Source of the DNA: JBHYDC01 sp051861205
GTDB lineage: Bacteria; Pseudomonadota; Alphaproteobacteria; Rhizobiales; Pleomorphomonadaceae
NCBI GenBank assembly: GCA_051861205.1
Contig: JBHYDC010000006.1
Location: 62,001-126,000 of the forward strand
Length of the DNA: 64,000 bases
Direction of reading: 5' to 3'
A program made the translations under genes and the position numbers. Under the pieces are notes generated by a model, which saw only the letters and a list, made by a program, of their open reading frames with translations, searched no databases and was not told the origin of the DNA. Position 1 is the first letter of the stretch, and each line of letters begins with the position of its first letter. Below are positions 18,592 through 27,703 of the stretch, piece by piece.

Positions 18592-20389
18592 CGCGACCCC
18601 TCGGCTTGCCTCCGCCAGCAGGTCCACCCCGATTCGGTCCATCTCGATTAGGGCTGGCCCGATCCGGCTTCCCGCCACCCTTCGGCCCGCCAAACGGCTT
18701 GCCATCGCTAGGCCGCGCCGGCTTACCCGTGCCTGGATTGTCACGCCGCGCCGGTTTTCCGCCAGCGCCGCGTGCATCAGCCCGCCCTTCGTTCGCCCCC
18801 GCCCGTTCCGGACGCCGGTCACCCGCCCCCGCCCGTTCCGGACGACTGGCACCAAACCCGCCCGGCTTTCCCGCCCGCGCCGGACGTTCCGCCCGTGCCG
18901 GACGTTCGCCCCGGTTCTGCCCAAACCCGCCAGTCCGCTCCGGCCGTTCAGCCCGCTGCGGACCTGCCGCATCCGGCCGTTCCCGCCGCATCGGTCGCTC
19001 TCCGCGCGTATCCCCGAACCCGCCGGGCTTGTCCGCCCGCGCCGGACGCTCTGCTCGATTGGCGCCGAATCCCCCCGTTTTCTCAGCCCGAGGTCCCCGT
19101 TCAGGCCGCTCGGTCCACTCGCCCGCCGCCGGCCGCGAGTCGCGCACCGGGTCGAACCCGCCCGCTGCAGCCGGTCTATCGGGTTTGCGCGCCGGGCGAT
19201 CTTCGCGCCGGCTTTTCTCCGGTCCGCGCGGTGCCTCCACGGTGCCCTGCGCGGGCTTCGGCTTGCGCGCCACCTCGAATGTCTTGCCGCTCTTATGGGC
19301 CCGGGGCGCTGCTTCGCCTGATTTGCCCGGCCGTCGTTTCGGCAGCGTTCCGGCGGGCGGTGCTTCGGCGCCCTCGCGGGCCGAAAGCCGCACCCGGCCC
19401 CGGTTCGGCGCGGCCTGCGCGGCATCCGCGTTGTGGTTCACATCCGCCTCGTGCCGCCGCTTTGCCCCGGCAGCATCCGGCCGCTTCGGCCGTGGCGCCA
19501 GCCGCGCTTTTGCCTCCGGCTCATAGGCCCGCTCTGCCAGCTTGGGCTTTGCCCGCGTCGTCGCGGCCGCCGCCACGATCTGGCGCTGCACCGGCTCGCG
19601 GTCGCCTTCCCGCAGATCGAAATCCGCGCCCGCTTCCATGGCCAGCCGTTCGCCAAGCTGTTCCTTCAGCACCCGGCGCGGCACCTCGGCCACCAATCCC
19701 GGCTCGATTTCGCCAAGCTGGAACGGCCCGAACGACACCCGGATCAGCCGTGTCACATCCATTCCGAGGTGCATGAAGATGTTCTTCACCTCGCGGTTCT
19801 TGCCTTCGCGGATGGCAACCGACAGCCAAACATTGTCGCCCTGCTTGCGCTCGATCGACGCTTCCACCGCGCCATAGAGAATCCCGTCGATCGCCACGCC
19901 CTCGCGCAGCGTATCCAGCCGCGCCTGATCGATCTCGCCATGCGCGCGCACCCGGTAGCGCCGCAGCCAGCCCGTCGCCGGCAGTTCGAGCACGCGGGCC
20001 AGGCCCCCGTCATTGGTCAGAAGCAGCAGTCCCTCGGTGTTGATGTCGAGCCGCCCCACGCTCATCACGCGCGGCAGATCGACCGGCAGATGCTCGAACA
20101 CCGTCGGCCGCCCTTCCGGGTCGTGGTTGGTGGTCACCAGCCCGCGCGGCTTATGGTAGAGCCAAAGCCGGGTCCGGTCGCGCATGGGCATGGGCTGGCC
20201 GTCCACCAGCACCATGTCCCCCGGCTTCACGTCCAGCGCGGGGCTCTCCAGAGTCTTTCCGTTGACGCTGACGCGGCCGGCCGCGATCCAAGCTTCCGCC
20301 TCACGGCGTGAGCACAGTCCCGCGCGCGCCATGACTTTGGCGATGCGCTCGGGTTCGATATCGGGGGTTGTGATGGCAGGTGTTTTCAT
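18572..20389 (-). CDS. rluB: 23S rRNA pseudouridine synthase (RluB type) with a long disordered basic tail
   Basis: Residues 1-250 form a normal RsuA/RluB-family enzyme: S4 RNA-binding domain at about 13-60, then the catalytic domain with D115 in GRLDINTEGLLLLTNDGG. It should isomerise a uridine of 23S rRNA near the peptidyl-transferase centre. Residues of about 255-605 are a low-complexity extension rich in Arg, Gly, Pro, Ala and Glu. It contains repeated units such as RGERPxR and KPGGFG, several with GGFGxxRxERP. The tail is longer than the enzyme itself and resembles RGG-type RNA-binding disorder. Alphaproteobacterial RluB proteins often have tails, but this is a large one. It is divergent from tadA, with 42 bases between starts. 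Confidence 0.95.
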   Translation of the reverse strand: MKTPAITTPDIEPERIAKVMARAGLCSRREAEAWIAAGRVSVNGKTLESPALDVKPGDMVLVDGQPMPMRDRTRLWLYHKPRGLVTTNHDPEGRPTVFEHLPVDLPRVMSVGRLDINTEGLLLLTNDGGLARVLELPATGWLRRYRVRAHGEIDQARLDTLREGVAIDGILYGAVEASIERKQGDNVWLSVAIREGKNREVKNIFMHLGMDVTRLIRVSFGPFQLGEIEPGLVAEVPRRVLKEQLGERLAMEAGADFDLREGDREPVQRQIVAAAATTRAKPKLAERAYEPEAKARLAPRPKRPDAAGAKRRHEADVNHNADAAQAAPNRGRVRLSAREGAEAPPAGTLPKRRPGKSGEAAPRAHKSGKTFEVARKPKPAQGTVEAPRGPEKSRREDRPARKPDRPAAAGGFDPVRDSRPAAGEWTERPERGPRAEKTGGFGANRAERPARADKPGGFGDTRGERPMRRERPDAAGPQRAERPERTGGFGQNRGERPARAERPARAGKPGGFGASRPERAGAGDRRPERAGANEGRADARGAGGKPARRDNPGTGKPARPSDGKPFGGPKGGGKPDRASPNRDGPNRGGPAGGGKPRGRDADRRR

Positions 20390-20431
20390 GACAGGCCTTC
20401 GATAGCAGAACCGGCGACCGGAAAGCCACCA

Positions 20432-20884
20432 ATGAACGCCTCATACCCCGGTTTCATGGATCATGCGCTCGCCGAAGCCCGCGCCGCCGCCGATCGCGGC
20501 GAAGTGCCGGTCGGCTGCGTGGTCGTGAAAGACGGTGAAATCCTCGCCGCCGCCGGCAATCGCACGCTGGAACTGAAGGATCCCACCGCCCACGCCGAAA
20601 TGCTCGCCCTGCGCGCCGCCGCCGCGACCATCGGCTCGCAACGTCTGATCGACTGCGACCTCTACGTAACGCTCGAACCCTGCCCGATGTGCGCCGCCGC
20701 CATCTCCTTTGCCCGCATCCGCCGCCTCTACTACGGCGCGGCGGATGCCAAGGGCGGTGCGGTCGAACACGGCGTGCGGCTCTACGCCTCGCCGTCCTGT
20801 CATCACGCGCCGGACGTTTATTCCGGCATCGCCGAAACCCAGTCGGCGCACCTGCTCAAGCGCTTCTTCAGGGATCGTCGGTAA
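20432..20884 (+). CDS. tadA: tRNA-specific adenosine deaminase
   Basis: Zinc-dependent deaminase of 150 residues that converts A34 to inosine in tRNA-Arg(ACG). HAE at 54-56 provides the zinc ligand and catalytic Glu; PCPMC supplies C84 and C87. GAADAKGGAVEHG and the later CHH-containing loop are typical of TadA. The divergent rluB start is only 42 bases away, so both promoters must sit within that gap or within the neighbouring gene. Confidence 0.95.
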   Translation: MNASYPGFMDHALAEARAAADRGEVPVGCVVVKDGEILAAAGNRTLELKDPTAHAEMLALRAAAATIGSQRLIDCDLYVTLEPCPMCAAAISFARIRRLYYGAADAKGGAVEHGVRLYASPSCHHAPDVYSGIAETQSAHLLKRFFRDRR

Positions 20885-20911
20885 GTGCAAGAATTCATAT
20901 ATATTAAATAC

Positions 20912-20927
20912 GCTGAATATATTCAGC
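20912..20927. repeat. Perfect 16-bp palindrome in an A+T-rich gap
   Basis: GCTGAATATATTCAGC is identical to its reverse complement. It lies between the convergent tadA and patatin genes in a stretch (20885-20947) far richer in A+T than the flanks. It could be a terminator stem without a loop or a protein-binding site; neither is proven. Confidence 0.6.
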
Positions 20928-20947
20928 TCAAACGCCTTGAATCACTC

Positions 20948-21799
20948 TCAGAGCTTCACGGCCCGCCCTTCAAGCGCCGCTTCAACGGCCCGCTTGACCT
21001 CGTCCTTCACGGCAGCCGTCGCCCTCAAGATCGCATTCGCCTTCATGAAATCGAGTACGCGGAAGATATCCACCTTGGGCCGGATCAAAACGTCCGGCGC
21101 GCGCGACTTCAGCTTCTCCGCGATCACGGTCTGCATCAGGATTTGGCTCGCCCCGAAAATCGTTTCGCTCGCGCTCGGATAGCTCCGGCCCTGCGGGCGC
21201 ACCGGCCCGCCCACCACGTCCACCGCGATCGTCAGGTCCACATCGGCAGGCAGCTTGTCGAAGGGCAGGGGGTTCACGGCCCCGCCGTCGATCAGCCAAA
21301 CCCCGTCGATATTTACCGGCTTGAACACGATCGGCAGCGCCACCGATGCGGCGATCGCTTTGCGCAGCGGCCCCGTCGTGATCTCCACTTCGCGGCAGGC
21401 ATAGAAATCCGCCGCCACCAGCGCCAGCGGCACCTTCAGTCCGGAAAAATCGGCCGGAAACACGTTGGGAACGAAAAGATCCAGCGCCATTTCCGCGTCG
21501 AATTGCACAAGTCCACCGCCCACGAGGTCGGTGATCGTTTTAGGCCTGAGCCGCCAAACCTTGCTCCAAACGTCGCCCTGCCGGCGAAAGGCGGCGAGCA
21601 CCAGTTCGCGCATGTCCGCTCCAGACAGTCCCGCCGCGTATCCCGCGCCGAAAATCGCCCCGATCGAGCACCCCGCGATCGCGACGGGCTTCAGGCCGAG
21701 TTCGTCCAGCGCCTCCACCACATGCACATGCGCAAGCCCGCGCGCACCGCCGCCGCCAAGCGCCAGACCGATGCGGGGAAAGGGAGCAACTCTATCCAT
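20948..21799 (-). CDS. Patatin-like phospholipase (RssA/NTE family)
   Basis: A 283-residue serine lipase with a Ser-Asp dyad. The oxyanion loop GGGGARGLAH begins at residue 15, the nucleophile elbow GCSIG places Ser45, and the DGG motif (IDGGAVNP, near residue 172) supplies the aspartate. There is no signal peptide, so it is probably cytoplasmic or membrane-associated. The substrate is unknown. It lies downstream of no obvious partner and is convergent with tadA. Confidence 0.9.
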   Translation of the reverse strand: MDRVAPFPRIGLALGGGGARGLAHVHVVEALDELGLKPVAIAGCSIGAIFGAGYAAGLSGADMRELVLAAFRRQGDVWSKVWRLRPKTITDLVGGGLVQFDAEMALDLFVPNVFPADFSGLKVPLALVAADFYACREVEITTGPLRKAIAASVALPIVFKPVNIDGVWLIDGGAVNPLPFDKLPADVDLTIAVDVVGGPVRPQGRSYPSASETIFGASQILMQTVIAEKLKSRAPDVLIRPKVDIFRVLDFMKANAILRATAAVKDEVKRAVEAALEGRAVKL

Positions 21800-21867
21800 G
21801 CCTCGTTATAGGGCAGGGCAGATCCGAACGGAACTCAAGGCAAAGAGAGGCATGCCTTACCGGCCGC

Positions 21868-23139
21868 CTATCTCCGCTCCACCGCCCGCCAGCCGATATC
21901 GCGCCGGCAAAACCCTTGGCGCCAGTCGATCGCGTCCACCGCCGCATAGGCCCGGCGCTGCGCCTCGGCCACATCCGCGCCCATGGCGGTCACGGCCAGC
22001 ACTCGCCCGCCGTTCGCAACCACGTCGCCATCCCGCAAGGCGGTCCCCGCGTGAAACACCGAAACGTCCGGCATCGCCGCCGCCTTCTCGATACCCCGGA
22101 TCACGCTGCCCTTGGTCACGGCTCCCGGGTATCCCTTGGCCGCCATCACCACCGTCAGCGCCGCCCGCTCCTCGAAGGTCGCGGTCATCCCGGCAAGCCG
22201 CCCTTCCACCGCTGCCAGCATCAGCGCGGCAAGGTCGCTTTTCATGCGCGGCAGCACCACTTCCGTTTCCGGGTCGCCGAACCGCACGTTGTATTCGATC
22301 AGCTTGGGGCCTTCCTCGCCGATCATCAGGCCGGCGAACAGCACGCCCACAAACGGCGTTCCGCGCTTGGCTAGTGTCGCCACCGTCGGCTTCACGATCT
22401 CCGCCATAATGCGCGCGGCCATCGCCTCATCCACGATCGGGGCCGGCGAATAGGCGCCCATGCCGCCGGTGTTCGGCCCGGTGTCGCCTTCGCCCACGCG
22501 CTTATGGTCCTGCGCCGCCGCCAGCGGGATCACCGAAACGCCGTCGGAGAGGGCAAAGAAGCTCGCTTCCTCGCCCGTCAGCATCTCCTCGATCACAACC
22601 TCAGCGCCCGCCGCGCCGAACGCACCGTCGAAACACGCATCCACCGCCGCGATCGCCTCGTCCACGGTCGCGGCTACAACGACGCCCTTGCCCGCTGCCA
22701 GCCCGTCGGCCTTCACGACGATCGGCGCACCTTTCGCCAGAACATAAGCCCGCGCCGCCGCAGCTTCGGAAAACCGCCCATAAGCCGCTGTCGGAATGCC
22801 CGCCTCATCGCACAGCGCCTTGGTGAACGCCTTCGATCCCTCCAGCCGCGCTGCCTCCCGCGACGGCCCGAAGGCCTTGATCCCGGCCGCCGTCAGATCG
22901 TCCACCAGCCCCGCCACCAGCGGACCTTCCGGCCCTATCGCCACGAGATCCACGCCCGACGCCCGGCAGAAGCTGATCACTGCCCCGTGGTCCGCCGGGT
23001 CCAGCGTCACGATTTCCGCCACCGCGGCCATCCCCGCGTTGCCCGGCGCCGCCGATAGCCGCGTCACCAGGGGCGATCGCTTCAGCGCCGCCGCCATCGC
23101 GTGCTCGCGCCCGCCGCTACCGATCAGGAGCACGTGCAT
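21868..23139 (-). CDS. purD: Phosphoribosylamine-glycine ligase (GAR synthetase)
   Basis: ATP-grasp enzyme of 423 residues for the second step of de novo purine synthesis. MHVLLIGSGGREHA starts the protein, PGNAGMA follows, and the ATP-grasp core contains VVKADGLAAGKGVV and IEYNVRFGDPETEVVLP. An AAGGG-containing ribosome site lies just before the ATG at 23139, and an upstream in-frame start at 23157 is not needed. It is divergent from ubiA. Confidence 0.97.
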   Translation of the reverse strand: MHVLLIGSGGREHAMAAALKRSPLVTRLSAAPGNAGMAAVAEIVTLDPADHGAVISFCRASGVDLVAIGPEGPLVAGLVDDLTAAGIKAFGPSREAARLEGSKAFTKALCDEAGIPTAAYGRFSEAAAARAYVLAKGAPIVVKADGLAAGKGVVVAATVDEAIAAVDACFDGAFGAAGAEVVIEEMLTGEEASFFALSDGVSVIPLAAAQDHKRVGEGDTGPNTGGMGAYSPAPIVDEAMAARIMAEIVKPTVATLAKRGTPFVGVLFAGLMIGEEGPKLIEYNVRFGDPETEVVLPRMKSDLAALMLAAVEGRLAGMTATFEERAALTVVMAAKGYPGAVTKGSVIRGIEKAAAMPDVSVFHAGTALRDGDVVANGGRVLAVTAMGADVAEAQRRAYAAVDAIDWRQGFCRRDIGWRAVERR

Positions 23140-23276
23140 GTCAGCCCTTCCCCTCACGCCAATTCAAAGTCCCGCGCGCCTTAGCACGCGCACTTCGCTC
23201 GCAAAACCCCGTTGCGCCGAACATGCCGCGCCCCACCCCCTCGCATCCAGCCCGCGCCCGCGCTAAACCCTCCCCC

Positions 23277-24230
23277 ATGACATCGCTCGACCCTTCGCCG
23301 GCCATTCCCCCCACCGTTCCAGATGCTCCGCGTGGCAACTGGGTGGATACCTACGCGCCGCCATGGTTCCGCCCCTATGCGCACCTCGCCCGCCTCGACC
23401 GGCCGATCGGCTGGTGGCTGCTGCTTTGGCCCTGCTGGTGGTCGCTTGCGCTCGCCACGGGCGCGGCCGGTCAGCCCATCCCCAATCCTTGGCATCTTTT
23501 TCTGTTCTGGCTCGGCTCGGTCGTCATGCGCGGCGCGGGCTGTACCTACAACGACATCGTGGACCGCGAGATCGACGCCAAGGTCGCCCGCACCCGTTCG
23601 CGCCCCATTCCCGCCGGCCGCGTCACGGTGAAAAACGCCACCGCCTTCATGCTGGCCTTGTCGCTTGTGGGCTTTCTTGTCCTTGTTCAGTTCAACCTTT
23701 TCGCCGTCGCGCTCGGCATTGCTTCGCTCGCGGTTGTCGCGGTCTACCCCTTCATGAAACGCGTCACCGGCTACCCGCAAGTAGTTCTAGGGCTTGCCTT
23801 TTCCTGGGGCGGGTTGATGGGCTGGGCCGTCACCTTCGGCGCGTTGTCCGAGGCGGCTGTCGCGCTTTACCTCGCCGCCGTCGCCTGGACGGTCGGATAC
23901 GACACGATCTACGCCCATCAGGACCGCGAGGACGACGCGCTGATCGGCCTCGGCTCCACCGCCCGCACCTGGGGCGATCAGTCCGGCGTCTTCCTGGGGT
24001 TCTGCTATGGTGCGAGCGGGCTCTTGCTCGCCATCGCCCTGGTTCTGTCCGGCGCCGGGCTCCTGGCCTTCGTCGGCCTCGCCGGTTTCGCCCTGCATCT
24101 TGCTTGGCAGGTCGCCCGTTTCGACATGAACAACGGCGAGCGCTGCCTTATGCTCTTCAAATCAAACCGCGAGGCAGGGCTCATCCCCTTCGTCGGCCTT
24201 CTCGCCGACGCCGCCATCCGCTCGATCTAG
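23277..24230 (+). CDS. ubiA: 4-hydroxybenzoate polyprenyltransferase
   Basis: Membrane prenyltransferase of 317 residues that attaches the polyprenyl chain to 4-hydroxybenzoate in ubiquinone synthesis. The two aspartate-rich motifs are present: NDIVDREID with RTRSRPIPAG, and DTIYAHQDREDD. About eight membrane segments follow a hydrophilic N-terminus. I use ATG 23277; an in-frame ATG at 23223 adds 18 Pro/Arg-rich residues unlike homologues. Ubiquinone feeds the respiratory chain that ends in the oxidase encoded at 37-42 kb. Confidence 0.95.
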   Translation: MTSLDPSPAIPPTVPDAPRGNWVDTYAPPWFRPYAHLARLDRPIGWWLLLWPCWWSLALATGAAGQPIPNPWHLFLFWLGSVVMRGAGCTYNDIVDREIDAKVARTRSRPIPAGRVTVKNATAFMLALSLVGFLVLVQFNLFAVALGIASLAVVAVYPFMKRVTGYPQVVLGLAFSWGGLMGWAVTFGALSEAAVALYLAAVAWTVGYDTIYAHQDREDDALIGLGSTARTWGDQSGVFLGFCYGASGLLLAIALVLSGAGLLAFVGLAGFALHLAWQVARFDMNNGERCLMLFKSNREAGLIPFVGLLADAAIRSI

Positions 24231-24255
24231 ATAGCCGGACATGCCGCCGCTTGCG

Positions 24256-24804
24256 TCACTCGTAGGAGGTCACCACCCGAAACGCCCGGTACACCAAGGG
24301 CACGGCCGCGGTGTTGCCCATCTTGCGGCGAACCAGGAAACGCGGCCGGCGCGCTAAACATCCCCTGCGCCGTCTCGGGCTCGGCTTGCCGAACGGCACG
24401 GTGGCCGGCGGTCCGAGCTGCGTCACACGGCCGTTCGGCTCGATCAGCAGCATCGGCAGGCTCAGTTCCTGCGACCAGCGCTGCCAATCATCCGCCGCCG
24501 CATCGAGATCCACCGTCGTCGCCAGCGTCAGGGTCAGGGCGGCATCGTCGTGCAGAAGCTCCACGCTGGCCGACATCTGCATGTCGCCGCCCGCCTTCAA
24601 GCGGATCGCCACGCCCTTATAAACCCGAAACGGCAGGCTCACCGTCAGCGGCATGCCGGCCATCTGACGCTTCACGATCACGCCGCAATGGTCGAGATAT
24701 ACGGCGGTGTCGCGGGCCTGTCCCGCCGGCACGGACCAGCGGGCGGGCAGCGCGTCCGGGTCGATCCGAAGCTGGCGATGCCCCAAGGCTGTGGCTCCCG
24801 TCAT
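24256..24804 (-). CDS. DUF6101-like conserved hypothetical protein
   Basis: A 182-residue soluble protein. The first 120 residues have beta-rich patterning (DPDALPARW, VYLDHCGVIVKRQMAGMPLTVSLP, YKGVAIRL), followed by DDWQRWSQELSLPMLLIE and a strongly basic tail (PRRRRGCLARRPRFLVRRKMG). This layout matches what I recall of DUF6101, a family largely confined to Hyphomicrobiales and usually beside ubiA or pmbA. No enzymatic motif is visible and the function is unknown. It is convergent with ubiA. Confidence 0.7.
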   Translation of the reverse strand: MTGATALGHRQLRIDPDALPARWSVPAGQARDTAVYLDHCGVIVKRQMAGMPLTVSLPFRVYKGVAIRLKAGGDMQMSASVELLHDDAALTLTLATTVDLDAAADDWQRWSQELSLPMLLIEPNGRVTQLGPPATVPFGKPSPRRRRGCLARRPRFLVRRKMGNTAAVPLVYRAFRVVTSYE

Positions 24805-25145
24805 CTCAATCCCGCCTCTTCCCTGTTTTATTTTCTGTCAGCCCGTATCGATGCATGCCCGTCTTGTGCGGTCTTTTTGCTCCCGATTTTTCAAGGCTAG
24901 CTCGCCCCCACCCCCACCAAGCTTAAGAGACGCGGTAAACATTTCCTCGCTTTTCCAGAGGGTTAGCAGAAGCTGAACGCTCCTTCCGGGGTCACTTCGG
25001 CAACCTTTCGGCAACACTTGGCCCTACAAACGCCGCCCGCGCGCCCCCACATGCGAGCTGAACGGGCCCTTCGCCGCCTCTCCGGCGTGCCGGGCGCCCT
25101 TGTTCACCCTTTGCTGAGGCCGTAAACACGGCTTCGACGTTCAAG
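24805..25145. other. Intergenic region between divergent DUF6101-like and pmbA genes
   Basis: About 340 bases that must hold the promoters of both divergent genes. The octamer TCGGCAAC occurs twice in direct repeat, 11 bases apart, near 25007-25025. I see T-rich tracts near 24820-24900 but no clean hairpin, promoter pair or small ORF that I can support. Confidence 0.4.
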
Positions 25146-26504
25146 ATGGATTCTCTCGCCATGACCGAACTCGTCGATCTCGACGCGCTGACCTCGCAGG
25201 CCGAGCGCTTGGTTGAAGCCGCGCGCGCGGCCGGGGCCGATGCCGCCGACGCGGTTGCCATCCGCTCGGTCAATCAGGTCGTGTCGGTGCGCCTGTCCGC
25301 CGTCGAAAAGGTCGAGCATTCCGAGAACGAGGACTTTGGCCTCCGCGTCTTCGTGGGCGACCGCAACGCCACTATCGCCGCCACGCTTGGCGCAGATGTC
25401 GCGGAACTTGCCGCCCGCGCCGTCGCCATGGCGAAAGCCGCCCCGCCGGATCGCTTCGCGGGCCTTGCCCCCGCCGACCGCTTGGCCCACGGCTTCCCCG
25501 ATCTCGACCTCTTCGACCCCGAAACCCCCGAGACCGCCGCCTTGGTCGAGCGCGCCCGCGCCACCGAATCCGCCGGCCTCGCCGTGCCGGGCGCCTCCAA
25601 TTCGGGCGGCGCATCGTCCTATTGGAGCCGTTCGGGCGTCGCGCTCGTCACGTCCCACGGCTTCTCCGGCGCCTATGCCGGCTCGCGTCACGGCCATTCC
25701 GTCTCCATCATCGCGGGCACGGGCACCGGCATGGAGCGCGACTGGGAGTCCTCGTCGAAATCGCACCTCTCAGACCTCGACGACCCCGAAACCGTCGGCC
25801 GCAAGGCCGGCGAGCGCGCGGTGAAGCGTCTCAGCCCGCGCAAGATCGACACCCGCACCGCCACCATCGTTTACGACCAGCGCGTCGCCACCGGCATCAT
25901 CGGGGCGCTCACCGGCGCCATCTCCGGCTCGGCCATTGCCCGCGGCACATCGTTCCTGAAGGAAAAGCTCGGCAAGCGCATCTTCGCCCCCGGCATCCGC
26001 GTCTCCGACAATCCGCTGCGTCCGCGCGGCCCCGGCTCCCGTCCGTTCGACGGCGAGGGCCTGCCCTCCGAAGCCTTCGATCTCGTCACCGATGGCATTC
26101 TCCAAACCTGGATCCTCGATAGCGCCTCCGCCCGCGAACTTGGCCTTTCCCTCAACGGACGCGCCGCGCGCGGCCTCGGCACGCCCGGCCCCAGCGCCAC
26201 CAACGTTCTCCTCCACCCCGGCGAAAAGACGCCGGAGGACCTCATCAAGGACGTGGGCGAAGGTCTCTATGTCACCGATTTCATCGGCCACGGCTCCAAC
26301 CTCGTAACCGGCGATTACTCGCGCGGCGCCGCCGGCTTCTGGATCGAAAACGGCGAGCTTGCCTACCCCGTCGCCGAAATCACCGTCGCGGGCAACCTGT
26401 TGGAGATGTTCCTCCATATGGTGGCCGCGAACGACATCGAGTTCCGCGGCTCCTACACCGCGCCAACCCTAGCGATCGAGGGTCTAACCATTGCTGGCCG
26501 TTGA
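25146..26504 (+). CDS. pmbA: TldE/PmbA metalloprotease partner subunit
   Basis: A 453-residue member of the TldD/PmbA (U62) family. TldD and TldE form a heterodimeric protease that trims peptides such as microcin precursors. The TldE subunit lacks the HExxxH zinc motif, and none is visible here. Family features include NEDFGLRVFVGDRNATIA, and ARGLGTPGPSATNVLLHPG with IGHGSNLVTGDYSRGAAGFWIENGEL. Two ATG codons (25146 and 25161) are possible; neither has a strong ribosome site, and the later one resembles homologues. Its partner tldD is 8 kb downstream on the other strand. Confidence 0.95.
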   Translation: MDSLAMTELVDLDALTSQAERLVEAARAAGADAADAVAIRSVNQVVSVRLSAVEKVEHSENEDFGLRVFVGDRNATIAATLGADVAELAARAVAMAKAAPPDRFAGLAPADRLAHGFPDLDLFDPETPETAALVERARATESAGLAVPGASNSGGASSYWSRSGVALVTSHGFSGAYAGSRHGHSVSIIAGTGTGMERDWESSSKSHLSDLDDPETVGRKAGERAVKRLSPRKIDTRTATIVYDQRVATGIIGALTGAISGSAIARGTSFLKEKLGKRIFAPGIRVSDNPLRPRGPGSRPFDGEGLPSEAFDLVTDGILQTWILDSASARELGLSLNGRAARGLGTPGPSATNVLLHPGEKTPEDLIKDVGEGLYVTDFIGHGSNLVTGDYSRGAAGFWIENGELAYPVAEITVAGNLLEMFLHMVAANDIEFRGSYTAPTLAIEGLTIAGR

Positions 26505-27306
26505 TGCTCCGTCCCTGGCCGACGACCTCGCGCTCCTGTCCAGCGCCGCGGAAAGCGCGGCCGACCTCGCGCTGTCCTATTTCCGCAAAGACCCGCAAGT
26601 CTGGCACAAGGAAAACGCGTCCCCGGTCAGCGAGGCCGACTACGCCGTCGACACGCATCTGAAGCAGCATCTTCTCGCCGCACGTCCCGATTACGGTTGG
26701 CTGTCTGAGGAAACCGAGGACGACCCGCACCGCCTCGGCCGCCGACGCGTCTTCGTCGTCGACCCGATCGACGGCACGCGCGGCTTCCTCGCCGGCTCCG
26801 ACGAATGGACCGTCTCACTCGCCATTGTCGAAAACGGCAAGCCCATCGTCGCCGCGCTCATTCAGCCGGCCACCGCCCGCTTTTTCACCGCCGTGCTAGG
26901 CGGCGGCGCGTGGGTCCAAGGCCGGCCGCTCGCGCTCTTGCGCCAACCCGTGCTCGAAGGCGCCCGCATCGCCGGTCCGGCAGCGCTCCTCACCGCGCTG
27001 AAGCGTCAAAGCCCCGGCATCGAAGACGCCGGCTACGTCGCCTCGCTCGCGCTGCGCATCGCCATGGTCGCCGATGACCGGCTGGATCTTGCGCTTGCCA
27101 AGGCGAATGCGCACGACTGGGACATCGCGGCCGCCGATCTCGTGCTTGCCGAAGCCGGCGGCGCCCTCGTCACCGCCACCGGCGAGCCGATCGTCTACAA
27201 CCGCCCGCAGACCCGCCATCCCGCGCTCGCCGCCGCCCATCCGGGCCTCGCGCATGCCGCCGCCGCCATGATCGCCGTTCCCGCGGCACAGCCTCTGCAT
27301 ATCTGA
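26491..27306 (+). CDS. Inositol monophosphatase / CysQ-like phosphatase
   Basis: A 271-residue lithium-sensitive-type phosphatase of the inositol monophosphatase / 3'(2'),5'-bisphosphate nucleotidase family. Metal ligands: WLSEETED (E73-E74), DPIDGTRGF (D91 to T96) and DWDIAAADL (D209, D211). The substrate could be PAP, inositol phosphate or a sugar phosphate. It appears to start with TTG at 26491, overlapping the end of pmbA by 14 bases, because no other start is available near the family N-terminus. It opens the run of envelope genes that follows. Confidence 0.88.
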   Translation: MLAVDAPSLADDLALLSSAAESAADLALSYFRKDPQVWHKENASPVSEADYAVDTHLKQHLLAARPDYGWLSEETEDDPHRLGRRRVFVVDPIDGTRGFLAGSDEWTVSLAIVENGKPIVAALIQPATARFFTAVLGGGAWVQGRPLALLRQPVLEGARIAGPAALLTALKRQSPGIEDAGYVASLALRIAMVADDRLDLALAKANAHDWDIAAADLVLAEAGGALVTATGEPIVYNRPQTRHPALAAAHPGLAHAAAAMIAVPAAQPLHI

Positions 27307-27355
27307 AAGCGCGATCGGTCCATCCCCGATGTCGCGATCACGGAGATAGGTCTTC

Positions 27356-27595
27356 ATGCCCACGGAAAACGGCCCGAAAAAGCAGCTTCTCCATCTGGTG
27401 TTCGGTGGCGAACTCACGGCTCTCGGCAGCGTTGAATTCGCCGATCTTTCGAAGGTCGATCTCGTCGGCATCTACCCCGACTATGCCTCCGCCTATGCGG
27501 CTTGGAAGGAGCGCGCCCAGGCCACCGTCGATCACGCCCAGACTCGCTATTTCATCGTGCATCTCCACCGGCTTCTGGATCCCGCCTCACCCTGA
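27356..27595 (+). CDS. DUF4170 conserved small protein
   Basis: A 79-residue protein matching DUF4170 along its whole length: LHLVFGGELT, GIYPDYASAYAAWK and RYFIVHLHRLLDP. The family is widespread in alphaproteobacteria and usually sits in this phosphatase-acyltransferase-waaA-lpxK neighbourhood. Function is unknown. It has no signal or membrane segment, so it is a cytoplasmic protein that may serve lipid A or Kdo metabolism (inference from context only). Confidence 0.9.
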   Translation: MPTENGPKKQLLHLVFGGELTALGSVEFADLSKVDLVGIYPDYASAYAAWKERAQATVDHAQTRYFIVHLHRLLDPASP

Positions 27596-27703
27596 GGTCT
27601 TCCCCAACGTGACGGCGGCGCCTTTTCGGTTTAAACGGCAGGCGCGGCATTCGACGCCCCTACAAAACGCGACGCGCAAAAATGCGCGCCACCGAGAGAA
27701 GAT

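Noticed and set aside
18600..19400. Repeated GC-rich units that might be a CRISPR or tandem-repeat array
   Set aside because: The units are irregular, have no constant spacer length and fall in the coding frame of the RluB tail.
18591..19425. N-terminal extension of the rsmD frame
   Set aside because: The frame stays open because it is a shifted reading of the repetitive rluB tail; the RsmD family start is the ATG at 18591.
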